In this document: positions 1 through 9,043 of the stretch, piece by piece
Layout: each line of letters begins with the position of its first letter
Position numbering within the stretch: the first letter of the stretch is position 1
Origin: Sphingobacterium humi
GTDB taxonomy: Bacteria > Bacteroidota > Bacteroidia > Sphingobacteriales > Sphingobacteriaceae
Direction of reading: 5' to 3'
NCBI RefSeq assembly: GCF_009768885.1
Contig: NZ_WSQA01000001.1
Location: forward strand, 496,001 to 560,000
Length of the DNA stretch: 64,000 nucleotides
The notes under the pieces: generated by a model
Databases searched by the model: none
What the model was told of the DNA's origin: nothing
What the model saw: the letters and a program-made list of their open reading frames with translations, nothing else
Position numbers and translations under genes: made by a program

Positions 1-365
1 CAGTCGGCATAGCTTGCTCTATTCGCCTGCTCCATATCCACAATAACCCCGGTACGGCGCGTAATATCGTAGGGTTTTTCTTTATTGGCATCCTGCAGAC
101 CATGGATGAAAACGACTTGGTTTGTTGCCGGATGAAAAGAAGCAGCCCCCACCCCTGGCCCATAGATGGATTGCCCCATGTTGTGGTAAATGGGAACCTC
201 TTTTCCTTCTTGCATATCATAAACCCCAATGCTAGCGGTTCGGCCTATTTGGGTTTCATCATTGCGATAATCAAAGACGATGTATCGCCCGTCAGCAGAA
301 CAGGCCGCATTGTGGTGTAACATGTGCCCATGTGGGGCTTGGGTTAAAGTCTTTATTTCAGCCAT
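1..365 (-). CDS. TolB/DUF3748-like beta-propeller protein (partial, 3' end outside window)
   Basis: The open reading frame begins at an ATG (complement 363-365) and runs off the left edge, so about 121 N-terminal residues are visible. They contain repeated blade-like stretches such as SADGRYIVFDYRNDETQ and AASFHPATNQVVFIHG, which read as propeller blades of the TolB/WD40-like kind. The pattern, including DITRRTGVIV, resembles DUF3748 (E. coli YidR-like) proteins. No signal peptide is visible, so it is probably cytoplasmic. It lies 66 nt downstream of the aldolase gene in the same direction and is probably the last visible member of the sugar catabolic operon. The family assignment is from memory of the pattern and the biochemical role is unknown. 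Confidence 0.7.
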   Translation of the reverse strand, partial: MAEIKTLTQAPHGHMLHHNAACSADGRYIVFDYRNDETQIGRTASIGVYDMQEGKEVPIYHNMGQSIYGPGVGAASFHPATNQVVFIHGLQDANKEKPYDITRRTGVIVDMEQANRASYAD

Positions 366-431
366 TTTCTAATCTTGATAGCGTTTACAAAAATACAGCC
401 AATCCGGCAGGGATAAAAGTAACCTAGCCTA

Positions 432-1364
432 TTAAGGAATTTTCAACCCTATGGATTGTGCTAAGGCCTCATAATCACGTTGCAGCTGGTCTAAGGCGCG
501 CTCAGTTTCTTCATCAAAAGGCTCGATATCCTGGCGGCGCGTATACTGCCCCATGGGAAAGCCTTGTTTTTCCAGGTAATACTTGGCCGAAACCGGGTAA
601 GCATAATGCATTACATCCATTTGATCAATAAAAAACTGTTGAACTTGTTCTACCTGCTCCAACTTCTCTGTATCATCATAATGCTGACATAACCAAACAA
701 CTAATTCCGGAAAGTAGTTCCCTTGGATACAGGAAAGCCCTGCGGATCCTTTTTGTAAGGAATTAACCGCATGCACCATGTATGCATCATATAGGCCAAA
801 TCCAGGCTTTTGATCCGCCGCTTCAATCTTCCGTTGGATATGTTCGATATCCAAGGAAGTATCTTTATGATAGTTGACACGGCCAAGCTGCACCAATTCA
901 CCCAGAAAATCAGGGTCAATCAACCGCTTATAGGGCACGGGGCACTCATAGAATCCTAGTGGGATACCAGGTGTTAAGGCTAATAATTTGCGGACTTGTT
1001 CTTCGAAATAAGCATTGCTATCGCTTTCTTCGGCTAACAGACTCGTAATCACGATGACACTATCGATTCCAGTTTCATACATGGCTTGTACAAAGTCAGC
1101 CTGTTCCAGCAAACTGCCGGCAAAGGTTCCGGTTGCCACCACAGGCACGCGCCCCTTAACTTTTTCAACAATAAACCTTACAGACTGAAGCATCTCGGGC
1201 TTGGACAATTCAAACATTTCGCTGGAAAGACAATTGGCAAATAAACCGGCTGCACCTGCTTCTAAATAGAAGTCGATCAGCTTTTCTAAAGCCACATAAT
1301 CAATAGATAGGTCCTCCTGAAAAGGCATAAGCATGACAGGAATAAATTTTTTAGGTTTATTCAT
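432..1364 (-). CDS. DapA/NanA-family (dihydrodipicolinate synthase superfamily) aldolase/lyase
   Basis: This 310-residue protein has the length and layout of the class I Schiff-base lyase family that includes N-acetylneuraminate lyase and KDG aldolase. The catalytic tyrosine lies in GFYECPVPYKR and the Schiff-base lysine in NYHKDTS. The usual pyruvate-binding GTTGE motif is changed to CLSSE, so the substrate is probably not that of DapA itself. It is cytoplasmic (no signal). It follows the SSS transporter gene by 24 nt and so belongs to the isomerase-kinase-transporter operon. It could cleave a 2-keto-3-deoxy sugar acid, or sialic acid given the sialidase-like genes nearby, but no NanE or NanK homologue is seen to support sialic acid. 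Confidence 0.8.
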   Translation of the reverse strand: MNKPKKFIPVMLMPFQEDLSIDYVALEKLIDFYLEAGAAGLFANCLSSEMFELSKPEMLQSVRFIVEKVKGRVPVVATGTFAGSLLEQADFVQAMYETGIDSVIVITSLLAEESDSNAYFEEQVRKLLALTPGIPLGFYECPVPYKRLIDPDFLGELVQLGRVNYHKDTSLDIEHIQRKIEAADQKPGFGLYDAYMVHAVNSLQKGSAGLSCIQGNYFPELVVWLCQHYDDTEKLEQVEQVQQFFIDQMDVMHYAYPVSAKYYLEKQGFPMGQYTRRQDIEPFDEETERALDQLQRDYEALAQSIGLKIP

Positions 1365-1388
1365 AGGTAAAAAGATATGTTAGGTTAA

Positions 1389-2939
1389 TTATTTACGTGT
1401 TCTGTTTTGTACGAGTAAACCGACCAAACAAATGGTCAGGGTTCCGAATACGATGATTAAATTACTGTGTAAAGGATATTTTAAGTAGGCTAAGTTTTCC
1501 GGCAATAAATAGGATAAGGACATCCATAGGATAAGGGTTACCCCCATAAGTACCGCGATAATCGCGGCATTGTTGCTTGCTTTTTTAGCAATAAGACCGA
1601 GCAGAAAGAGGCCCAGCATCCCTCCAGCAAAGATTCCGGAGAGTGTCCACCAGATGTCGAGCAGGCTTTTCACCCCAATCATGGCAATTCCACAGCACAT
1701 ACCAACGAGCCCCACGATGACGGTTGCCAGGTACAGCACTTTTAAGTTTTTTGCCTCCCCCCCATTTTTATTGATGTATCGCTTATAGATGTCTTCGGTA
1801 AATACAGTTGCGGAGGCATTCATGCCCGAGCTTATCGTACTCATGGCCGCCGATAATAAGGCGGAAATAATAAGCCCCAAAATACCGGTTGGAATCATGT
1901 TCACCATAAAATGAGGCATGACCTTATCGCCGTAATCTTCCGGTTTTAGTTGGCTGGCGAGTTGTTGCACCTGCATATCCTGCGCCGGCAAGTGCAAGCG
2001 TTCTGCTGCGGCTTGCAGCTTAATGGTTTGCAATAATTCCGGGTGCTGTTGGTAGTAGACAAATAAACAGGTGCCAATAATAAAGAACAAGAGGGATACC
2101 GGCACGTAGATCCAGACGCAGAGCCATACGGATTTATTGGCCTCCTTGGCGGAGCTGGCCGTATGATAGCGTTGGACATAGTTTTGATCCATACCGAAGT
2201 TATTCAGGTTCATAAAGAAGCCGTAGAGCAGCACGACCCAGAAACTGGAGGAGACCAGATCGAACTGAAAGGTTCCTAAACTGAGCTTGTCCATTTGAGC
2301 CGCTTCCTGAAAGATATGGCTGAAACCGCCCGGCACTTCACGCACCAGCAGGGCAATAATAATTAAAGCGCCGATGGTCTTTAAGATTCCCTGTACGACT
2401 TCTGTCCAGATAACGGCTTCAATACCACCCATGACTGTATAGATGACAATACAGACGCCAGTGATGAGCATAATGGCAATCATATTATAACCCGTTAAAG
2501 CCTGCAGGGTTAAGGAGATTCCAAAAAAGATGGAACCGATGCGCGCCAGCTGCGTCAGCAGAAAACAAACAACGGCATAGGTTCTAGCCCAGGTACCGAA
2601 TCTTTTTTCCAGATTGGTATAGGCCGACACCTCACCCGTGCTCCGGTAGAAGGGCACAAAATACTTGGTAGCAATCCATGCCGCCAAGGGCATGGATAAA
2701 CTAAATACAAAAGCATTCCAATTGCCCCCATAAGCCTTGCCCGGCACACCCAGAAAGGTATTCGAGCTTAAAAAAGTAGCGTAGATGGAAATACCGATGG
2801 CCCAGCCCGGAATACGCCCGGCCGCCTTGGTGAAATCATCGGCAGATTTATTCTTTCTGGAAAAATAAACTCCCACCAATACCATCGCTAACAAGTAAAT
2901 GAGAATAATAACTATATCAATGATCGGCAAATTATTCAT
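1389..2939 (-). CDS. Sodium:solute symporter (SSS family)
   Basis: The 516-residue protein is strongly hydrophobic throughout, with about 13 predicted membrane helices beginning at residues 5-25, as is usual for the SSS/SLC5 family. Family-typical stretches include GWAIGISIYATFLSSNTF near the N-terminus and ALLSAAMSTISSGMNASA in the C-terminal half, which corresponds to the sodium-binding SxxSS region. It would import a sugar or sugar acid across the inner membrane by sodium symport. Its start overlaps the end of the kinase gene by 8 nt, which indicates translational coupling. The position between kinase and aldolase implies that it supplies their substrate. The exact solute is not readable from sequence. 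Confidence 0.88.
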   Translation of the reverse strand: MNNLPIIDIVIILIYLLAMVLVGVYFSRKNKSADDFTKAAGRIPGWAIGISIYATFLSSNTFLGVPGKAYGGNWNAFVFSLSMPLAAWIATKYFVPFYRSTGEVSAYTNLEKRFGTWARTYAVVCFLLTQLARIGSIFFGISLTLQALTGYNMIAIMLITGVCIVIYTVMGGIEAVIWTEVVQGILKTIGALIIIALLVREVPGGFSHIFQEAAQMDKLSLGTFQFDLVSSSFWVVLLYGFFMNLNNFGMDQNYVQRYHTASSAKEANKSVWLCVWIYVPVSLLFFIIGTCLFVYYQQHPELLQTIKLQAAAERLHLPAQDMQVQQLASQLKPEDYGDKVMPHFMVNMIPTGILGLIISALLSAAMSTISSGMNASATVFTEDIYKRYINKNGGEAKNLKVLYLATVIVGLVGMCCGIAMIGVKSLLDIWWTLSGIFAGGMLGLFLLGLIAKKASNNAAIIAVLMGVTLILWMSLSYLLPENLAYLKYPLHSNLIIVFGTLTICLVGLLVQNRTRK

Positions 2940-4578
2940 GGGCTTTATAATTGCGTTGAGTTAAGGATAAATAGCGCTGATAACGCTGTTGATAAATGGG
3001 AGCTAAGCCTTGATCAGGGTAATAGGTTGTTGCTACTGCTGGGCATAGTTTTTCTTGCGCCTCAGCCAGACTATCGAAAGCCGTAGCTGCCAGACTGGCA
3101 AAAATAACCGAGCCTAAAGCCCCAACCTGATCGGATTGCAGGACTTTAATTTCACGCTGCAAGACATCTGCGAGGACTTGCATGATGTATGGTGACTTTT
3201 CGGCAATCCCTCCTATCGCAATCAGTTCATGAATAGCCAATTCATAGGCTTCAAAGCGTTCAATAATAGCTTTAGATCCAAAAGCTGCGGCCTCCACTAA
3301 GGCTTTGAACAGCTGGCTACTCGTTGTGGCTAAGGTAAAACCATAGGCTGCCGCTTTCAATTCCATATCAGCATCGGGCGTTCTACGTCCGTTGAAAAAA
3401 TCAGTAAAGATTAAATCGTCAAATGCTGGGGGTATTTGTGCAGCCTGCTGGCTTAGGTAATTAAAAAAATGTTCATCGTAAGCCTGAATTTGTTCAGGGG
3501 TCATCAGCGCGCCCAAAATAGACTTTAAGGGGGCTAGCATGAGCTTCTTGTACCACAGGAAAATATCGCCATAGGCCGATTGTCCGGCTTCATAGCCGAC
3601 AAAACCTGGCAATATGGAACCGTCAACCTGTCCACAGATACCCGGCAGCAAGGTTGTAGCTTCCGCATAGGGTGCTATCAGCATATCGCAAGTGGAAGTT
3701 CCCATTACTTTCACCAATACATGCGGGCGTATGCCAGCCCCTACTGCACCGTGATGGGCATCGATTGCTCCAACAGTAACCAGCACCTCTTCAGAAAGGC
3801 CATATTGCCGAGCTAAATCCGGAGCTAGTGTGCCAAATACTTGATCTGAGGTATAGGTTTCCGTATAAAACGGGAGCTTGTATTTTTCAAAGCGCGGTTC
3901 TAAGCGATGGAAGAACTCGGCAGCTGGCAATCCGTCGTAGCTTTCATGCCACATAGCTTTATGTCCTGCGGCACAACGATTTCGCTTGACCTGTTGCAGC
4001 TGCTGTCCGCAGAGGTAATAAGGCACCCAGTCTGATTGTTCCATCCAAGTAGCCGAAGCCTGCCATACCGCCTCATCTTCCCGAATGATATGGGTTATTT
4101 TCGACCAGAACCATTCCGAAGAATAGATGCCGCCGGAATAAGCGGTATAATCGACTGCCCCTTGTTTTGCCAATTGATTAATCTGCGTAGCCACGGCTAT
4201 CGCGGTATGGTCCTTCCACAATACAAACATGGCATTGGGATTTTCGGCAAATGCGGGCAACATGGCTAATACTTGGCCGGCTTCATTTAAGGCCACCGGT
4301 GTAGAGCCGGTGGTATTGGTCCCTATGGCGGCGACCTGTAATTTTTCCGCCGGCGTCAGGTCTTTCAACAAGCCTTCAAAAATACAGGCTAGCGCCTCGG
4401 TATAATCAGCAGGATGTTGTCGGTATTGATTCTTGGCCGGATTGCAATACAGGCCTTCCTTCCAGCGCTTAAATGGGGCTACCACCTGCTTGCGCAGGCT
4501 TAAACCGTCAAGGTCGTACAGAATGCCACGTGCGGAATCAGTTCCAAAATCTATCCCGATGATCAATTTATTTTCCAT
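2932..4578 (-). CDS. Ribulokinase-like FGGY carbohydrate kinase
   Basis: The N-terminus IGIDFGTDSARGILYDLDG is the phosphate-1 motif of FGGY kinases, in the AraB-like form with DSxR. The middle segment DAHHGAVGAGIRPHVLVK followed by MGTSTCDML is close to the ribulokinase pattern. The length of 548 residues fits ribulokinase (about 560). It would phosphorylate a ketopentose or deoxyketohexose made by the isomerase encoded 9 nt upstream. The enzyme is cytoplasmic. Because neither an AraD nor a FucA-type aldolase accompanies it in this window, the true substrate may be something other than L-ribulose. Confidence 0.85.
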   Translation of the reverse strand: MENKLIIGIDFGTDSARGILYDLDGLSLRKQVVAPFKRWKEGLYCNPAKNQYRQHPADYTEALACIFEGLLKDLTPAEKLQVAAIGTNTTGSTPVALNEAGQVLAMLPAFAENPNAMFVLWKDHTAIAVATQINQLAKQGAVDYTAYSGGIYSSEWFWSKITHIIREDEAVWQASATWMEQSDWVPYYLCGQQLQQVKRNRCAAGHKAMWHESYDGLPAAEFFHRLEPRFEKYKLPFYTETYTSDQVFGTLAPDLARQYGLSEEVLVTVGAIDAHHGAVGAGIRPHVLVKVMGTSTCDMLIAPYAEATTLLPGICGQVDGSILPGFVGYEAGQSAYGDIFLWYKKLMLAPLKSILGALMTPEQIQAYDEHFFNYLSQQAAQIPPAFDDLIFTDFFNGRRTPDADMELKAAAYGFTLATTSSQLFKALVEAAAFGSKAIIERFEAYELAIHELIAIGGIAEKSPYIMQVLADVLQREIKVLQSDQVGALGSVIFASLAATAFDSLAEAQEKLCPAVATTYYPDQGLAPIYQQRYQRYLSLTQRNYKAHE

Positions 4579-4587
4579 GGAATGCGC

Positions 4588-6195
4588 TTAACAACCACAA
4601 ATGAAGGTGTGAATACCGAGTTGTTCAAAAACCAAAGCTTTGGCATACAGCATTTGTAAGGCATCGACCTTATCATCCACATAGACCACCTGAATATGGT
4701 TCGACTTATGCTTTGCCATCATTTGATCGCGACTGACGCCATCGAAAATAGCATGCATAATTGGCCATTCCGGGTTGGTGAGGGCCCATCGTCGCTCTGT
4801 TTCTTCCAAAGGCAGTTCAGGCACTGTCCCGAGGCCTAGATCGGCTTTTAATTGGCCGTCTTCAATATACACACGGCTCCAGACAATACGTCCGGGCTTG
4901 CTGATACCCCGTAAAGTACCACCGCCTTTTTTAAAGAACATTGGCGGTTGGCGTAAGCTTTGCGCGCCAGCATAGCCGTCGATAAAATGAGAGGCTGGGG
5001 CTGCGCCGGAAATCAATAGCACCCATACGAAGGCATCCTCGCCGGATACAGGATAGTCCTCGCCATAACGCAGGTCGTGCAGGGTATTATCCCCGTCCAT
5101 ACCGAAGCTTCTCCACAGCTGATAGGTAATATAGCCATCAATGCCGGCGCACTCGTCTACCTCGTTAAAATGAGGTAGCGCTTCTCCTTCAAACAAGATG
5201 TTTTGTTTTTTGCCTTGCACTGGAGGACGATGGCTATTGTTCAATAAGCCTTCCACCAAATCACTGGCCGCAACCAGGTCTTTTAAGCCTTGTTGATATT
5301 GGATACCAATGGTGCCGCAGCCAAACTCTTCCGCCAGGCGCAAAGCAGCAATATACATTTTAGCTTGCTCCAGACTTTGTCTAGGTGTTAGTTCTATTTC
5401 TTCATCGCTGCCCCACTGAAAGGACATCCCTTGGTCTTGCAGCCAGGTTAATACCGGTAAAGCTTCTTCATCTTGTATTTCCAGCATTTTCGCATATAGG
5501 GTCGATTGGCTTAAGCGTTCTTTAAAGAATCCCAAAGGATGCAATAAAGGATCGGGCACTATGGCATTAAACATGCCCATACAGCCTTCATCAAATACTC
5601 CCATAATCACTTTCTCTTGTTTGATTTTACGGGCGAGGTCTTCTGCTTTTGCCGCATATTGGCTATCCACATCCTGCGGATTAAACTGACGGACATGCGA
5701 TTCATCCTGCACGATTTTGCCCGTAGCTAGCCATTCTTGTAATCCTTGCTGAAAGAAATCATCGGTAAAATCCTCACTCCATAGAAAGCTGTAAGGCACC
5801 TGTGCCTTGGTTAAGGAGCCAGTTAAATTCAAGGCGCCTACTAAGCCGGGAAACTGCCCGTCCCAGTTGGCAACAATTAAAATAGGGCCTTGGTGTGAAA
5901 TAAGTCCGGCTAAAATATGCTGGCTATATTGCCATACGGATTCCGCGACGACTAAGGGCGCCTTCGGATCAATGGAGTTAAAAACTCGAATCCCCTCCCA
6001 TTGATAATCGATAAAGCCATGTCCCTTTTCAGGATTATAAGGATGTGCTCTTTTTATTGTCCAACCATGTTGCGCAAAGGCTTGTGCTAACTTGGCTTCC
6101 ATGGCTTGTTGGGTTTCCCAACAGCTGAGGTTGGCAGAGGGTCTTAAGTCTCCGCTACAGACTAAAAGTGCTTGATTTGTTCCCATTTTAATCAT
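4588..6195 (-). CDS. L-fucose/L-arabinose isomerase-family protein (COG2407 type)
   Basis: The 535-residue protein has the size and features of the fucose isomerase superfamily. The segment VIMGVFDEGCMGMFNAI holds a conserved acidic residue near the expected metal site, and a C-terminal domain ends in FICGC. It would convert an aldose to a ketose using Mn2+. It is the first gene of the catabolic operon, divergent from the AraC regulator at 6339. The kinase gene begins 9 nt after its stop. The start is ATG at 6195, and an internal ATG three codons later is equally possible. The substrate (fucose, arabinose or another sugar) cannot be settled from sequence. Confidence 0.8.
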   Translation of the reverse strand: MIKMGTNQALLVCSGDLRPSANLSCWETQQAMEAKLAQAFAQHGWTIKRAHPYNPEKGHGFIDYQWEGIRVFNSIDPKAPLVVAESVWQYSQHILAGLISHQGPILIVANWDGQFPGLVGALNLTGSLTKAQVPYSFLWSEDFTDDFFQQGLQEWLATGKIVQDESHVRQFNPQDVDSQYAAKAEDLARKIKQEKVIMGVFDEGCMGMFNAIVPDPLLHPLGFFKERLSQSTLYAKMLEIQDEEALPVLTWLQDQGMSFQWGSDEEIELTPRQSLEQAKMYIAALRLAEEFGCGTIGIQYQQGLKDLVAASDLVEGLLNNSHRPPVQGKKQNILFEGEALPHFNEVDECAGIDGYITYQLWRSFGMDGDNTLHDLRYGEDYPVSGEDAFVWVLLISGAAPASHFIDGYAGAQSLRQPPMFFKKGGGTLRGISKPGRIVWSRVYIEDGQLKADLGLGTVPELPLEETERRWALTNPEWPIMHAIFDGVSRDQMMAKHKSNHIQVVYVDDKVDALQMLYAKALVFEQLGIHTFICGC

Positions 6196-6338
6196 CTTGA
6201 TTCATAATCAGTTATACGAAATAATAAAAATTCGCCAGGTAATCTATTTTAGAAATTAGCCGATATTTCTAATATATTATCATCTTTTAGGTCGGTTCAT
6301 GATTTTTCTGTAAATTAGATGATACAAGACCAATTATT
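6196..6338. promoter_or_regulatory. Divergent intergenic control region between isomerase operon and AraC regulator
   Basis: This 143-nt AT-rich gap separates the divergent starts at 6195 (minus) and 6339 (plus), so both promoters and the AraC operator should lie here. I see no clear direct repeat that would define the operator. The assignment rests on gene arrangement only. Confidence 0.45.
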
Positions 6339-7193
6339 ATGAAACCTAAATTTCATCAAGTCCCTAAGCAAAGTGATCATACCTTTCGCATTAGGCACGA
6401 TCTGATGCCCAACTTCGGCACTATTTGGCATTATCACCCGGAAATTGAGCTTCACTATGTCATCAAAGGCCAAGGCCTAAAGTTTATCGGCGATAATATC
6501 AGCAACTTTCAGGAAGACGAAATGGTGCTTTTAGGCTCCAATATTCCGCATACCTGGAAATGTAATTTCACCGATGTATCCGAGCATTACGTCGAAGCTT
6601 TTGTTCTGCAATACCATCCGGATGCTTTTGGTAAAGAGTTTCTCCATATCCCGGAGACCTCTGATCTGTTAAAGCTATTCAACACCTCCAAAGCAGGGCT
6701 TTATATATTAGGGGAAACAAAGCAATGCATAAAGGCCTTGATGATAAAAATGCATGAGTCGAGTCGCCTGCGTAAGATTATTTACCTCTTGGAGATCTTC
6801 GACACCCTCGCCTCTTCCAATGAATACCAATTGATAACCCAAGAATACGCCATCAATAAGTACAATAGCATTGACGAAGAACGCATGAACAGTATCTTCA
6901 ACTATACGTTTAAGAACTTTCAAGACAAGATTTACATTGAGGATATTGCCAATATCGCGAACCTGAGTGTCACTTCCTTCTGTCGCTATTTTAAACAGAT
7001 GACGAAGAAATCGTACTTTGATTTTCTGACGGAGGTTCGTTTAAATCATGCTTGTCGATTATTAATTAATTCCAATTTTGCGATTAAGCAAATTGCTGAA
7101 GAATCGGGATTTGAGAACAGTTCTAACTTTTACAGACATTTTAAAATCTGGAAGAAATGTACGCCAAAGTCCTATATTCAGCAATTTAGCTAA
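6339..7193 (+). CDS. AraC-family transcriptional regulator
   Basis: This 284-residue protein has an N-terminal cupin-like sugar-sensing domain. WHYHPEIELHYVIKGQGLK and the following DEMVLLGSNIPHTWKC are the usual beta-barrel signature. Its C-terminal double helix-turn-helix (about residues 185-284) contains the segment VTSFCRYFKQMTKKSYFDF and the family pattern AIKQIAEESGFENSSNFYRH. It is transcribed divergently from the isomerase operon and very probably controls it in response to the imported sugar. Its stop is 5 nt from the end of the convergent deacetylase gene. Confidence 0.92.
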   Translation: MKPKFHQVPKQSDHTFRIRHDLMPNFGTIWHYHPEIELHYVIKGQGLKFIGDNISNFQEDEMVLLGSNIPHTWKCNFTDVSEHYVEAFVLQYHPDAFGKEFLHIPETSDLLKLFNTSKAGLYILGETKQCIKALMIKMHESSRLRKIIYLLEIFDTLASSNEYQLITQEYAINKYNSIDEERMNSIFNYTFKNFQDKIYIEDIANIANLSVTSFCRYFKQMTKKSYFDFLTEVRLNHACRLLINSNFAIKQIAEESGFENSSNFYRHFKIWKKCTPKSYIQQFS

Positions 7194-7198
7194 AGGGC

Positions 7199-8131
7199 TT
7201 ACGGATTGGCCTTACGCTGCAAATCCAGCAAAGGCTTATAGCTAATAAGATGGATATTCTTTTCCTTTAACAGCTGTCTTATCTTTTCACTTTTAGTAAA
7301 GACTTCCAATTCCATCATCCGCTTTTTCCAACTTCCTGTAAATACTTTTAAATCGTCCGTTTCTTTGGACGCATGAAGATATAATTCCGTTACGCCTGGT
7401 TTGAGGTTACTGATCACCTGCAACCAGAATTTTTCAACGTCATCTTTGTAATCCTTCAGTTCTTCATAGATTAAATAGTCTACAAACACCAAGCCTTGCG
7501 ATTCACAGGCTTTCCGCAGATCAGGCATGCCATATTTGGCTAAAGTAGATTGCGATGCCATGCGCAAAGGAAGATTAAACTCTTTAGCCAAGCGCACGTA
7601 TTGCTCTATATACTCTGCCTTCAATTGGAAAGTGCCCATATGCGAATCGATATGGGTAATAGGCAAGCCGTAATGCAGGGCTTTTTCAATTTGTGCTTTC
7701 CCCTCTAAATAGGCATGCTCAGCCTTGCCATGTTGATAAACTTCTTCTACAGAACGCCATAAGTAACCATTGGGATCCAATAAAGAGGAAACAGTATTGC
7801 TGGAGGCCACGGAAGACCATTTGTAATTCTTCCATTCCGAAGTCAGGACCATGTGCACCCCAAAATGCTTATCGGGATTAGCCTTTGCAAAGTTTACAAT
7901 ATCCAGGCTCCAAGGGCAGTTGAACATAATGGTTGAGGAGGTAATTAATCCTTCCGTCATGCCGCCAATGGTGCCTAAGTTTGATGCATAGCTCATCCCG
8001 GAATCATCGTTATTGATGATCAATAAAATATCTGATTTCTGATACCCCAACTTTTCAACCAGGGATTTCTCCTGGGCTTGCAAGCCGGGGATTAGCAAGA
8101 AGAGGGCAATTAAAAAGCCTAAAGTTTTCAT
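7199..8131 (-). CDS. ChbG/HpnK (YdjC)-family carbohydrate deacetylase, exported
   Basis: The protein (310 residues) starts with a signal peptide (MKTLGFLIALFLLIPGLQAQ), so it works in the periplasm or outside. The metal-binding pattern of the YdjC-like deacetylases is visible as INNDDSGMS near residue 40, HFGVHMVLTSEW, and HIDSHMG in the middle. The family removes N-acetyl groups from chito-oligosaccharides and similar sugars. Here it is the last gene of the SusC/SusD operon, 30 nt after the glycerophosphodiesterase gene. It probably trims an acetylated sugar released by the surface enzymes. Confidence 0.82.
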   Translation of the reverse strand: MKTLGFLIALFLLIPGLQAQEKSLVEKLGYQKSDILLIINNDDSGMSYASNLGTIGGMTEGLITSSTIMFNCPWSLDIVNFAKANPDKHFGVHMVLTSEWKNYKWSSVASSNTVSSLLDPNGYLWRSVEEVYQHGKAEHAYLEGKAQIEKALHYGLPITHIDSHMGTFQLKAEYIEQYVRLAKEFNLPLRMASQSTLAKYGMPDLRKACESQGLVFVDYLIYEELKDYKDDVEKFWLQVISNLKPGVTELYLHASKETDDLKVFTGSWKKRMMELEVFTKSEKIRQLLKEKNIHLISYKPLLDLQRKANP

Positions 8132-8161
8132 AGTGCTATTTATTTATGTCGATAATCGGTT

Positions 8162-9043
8162 TTATTTGCTGCCTTGCTTTCCTTTTTGATGTAGAAAATC
8201 AATCAGTTGCAAGCCATAATCTGTTTGAATAATATTGACATGCGGGTATTTTTTCAAGAATTGATCGAAACCATTCTTCCCGGCCTTTTCCAAAGCATCG
8301 TAAGTCCCCAAGCTATTTAACCACACATGATAGCCCTTTGCTAAGAGCGCTTTCATCGTTTCTGCATCATAGCATTCTTCGTCAATATGAATATACTGAA
8401 TAAAAGGATATTGTTGCACCTGCTTGATTTCGTGCTGATTATGCACCCGCGCAAGAATATCCATATCCGGTGCTAACTGATGAACGCGTGGAATATCTTG
8501 AATATCGTAGAGGAAGAACAACACTTCCTTTTCCATTTTATATTTTTTCACGAGGTTTACAATCCGTTCATAAGCATCCTGAGATTCCAGCTTAATATCG
8601 AGGTCCAATTTAGCTTTGCCCTTGGCCAAAACCAATACTTCCTCTAAGGTTGGCACCAGTTGATTGGTTGGCCGGCCTTGATGCGTAAGTTTAAGCTTCC
8701 GCAAATCGATGAGGCTGTAGTCCGTTAGCAAGCCTTTTCCCGTTGTTGTGCGATCTACTGTTTTATCGTGAAGAATAACCAACTGCTTGTCCTTTGTTTC
8801 CCGAATGTCTAACTCCAGAATCTGTAAGCCATGATCTATGCAGGATTGAATCATCTGCAAGGAATTTTCCGGATATTTCCCCTCACCCGTATTGGCGCGG
8901 TGTGCCACCACCCAGATGGGATCATCCTGCGTTGTACCGCTGTATTGCTGCAGTTTTTTGGCTGGCGCACAAGCAAAAAGAGTATGCCCAACCAAGATTA
9001 GGCATACTACATTCTTTAAGATTCCTTTACTGAAAGTTACCAT
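8162..9043 (-). CDS. Glycerophosphodiester phosphodiesterase family lipoprotein
   Basis: The chosen ATG (9043) gives a lipoprotein signal ending in LFAC and overlaps the SusD stop in an ATGGTAA arrangement. An upstream in-frame start at 9082 would add 13 residues ahead of the signal and is less likely. The catalytic core reads VVAHRANTGEGKYPENS, then ELDIRETKDKQLVILHDKTVDRTT, which is the GDPD-family pattern with the two histidines and the E-x-D metal site. It would hydrolyse glycerophosphodiesters, or a related phosphodiester in a glycan, at the outer membrane or periplasm. It is translationally coupled to SusD, so it is part of the uptake locus. Confidence 0.85.
   Translation of the reverse strand: MVTFSKGILKNVVCLILVGHTLFACAPAKKLQQYSGTTQDDPIWVVAHRANTGEGKYPENSLQMIQSCIDHGLQILELDIRETKDKQLVILHDKTVDRTTTGKGLLTDYSLIDLRKLKLTHQGRPTNQLVPTLEEVLVLAKGKAKLDLDIKLESQDAYERIVNLVKKYKMEKEVLFFLYDIQDIPRVHQLAPDMDILARVHNQHEIKQVQQYPFIQYIHIDEECYDAETMKALLAKGYHVWLNSLGTYDALEKAGKNGFDQFLKKYPHVNIIQTDYGLQLIDFLHQKGKQGSK

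Noticed and set aside
432..6195. Standard sialic acid catabolic operon
   Set aside because: A NanA-like lyase alone is not enough; NanE and ManNAc kinase/epimerase genes are missing and isomerase plus ribulokinase-like kinase do not fit.
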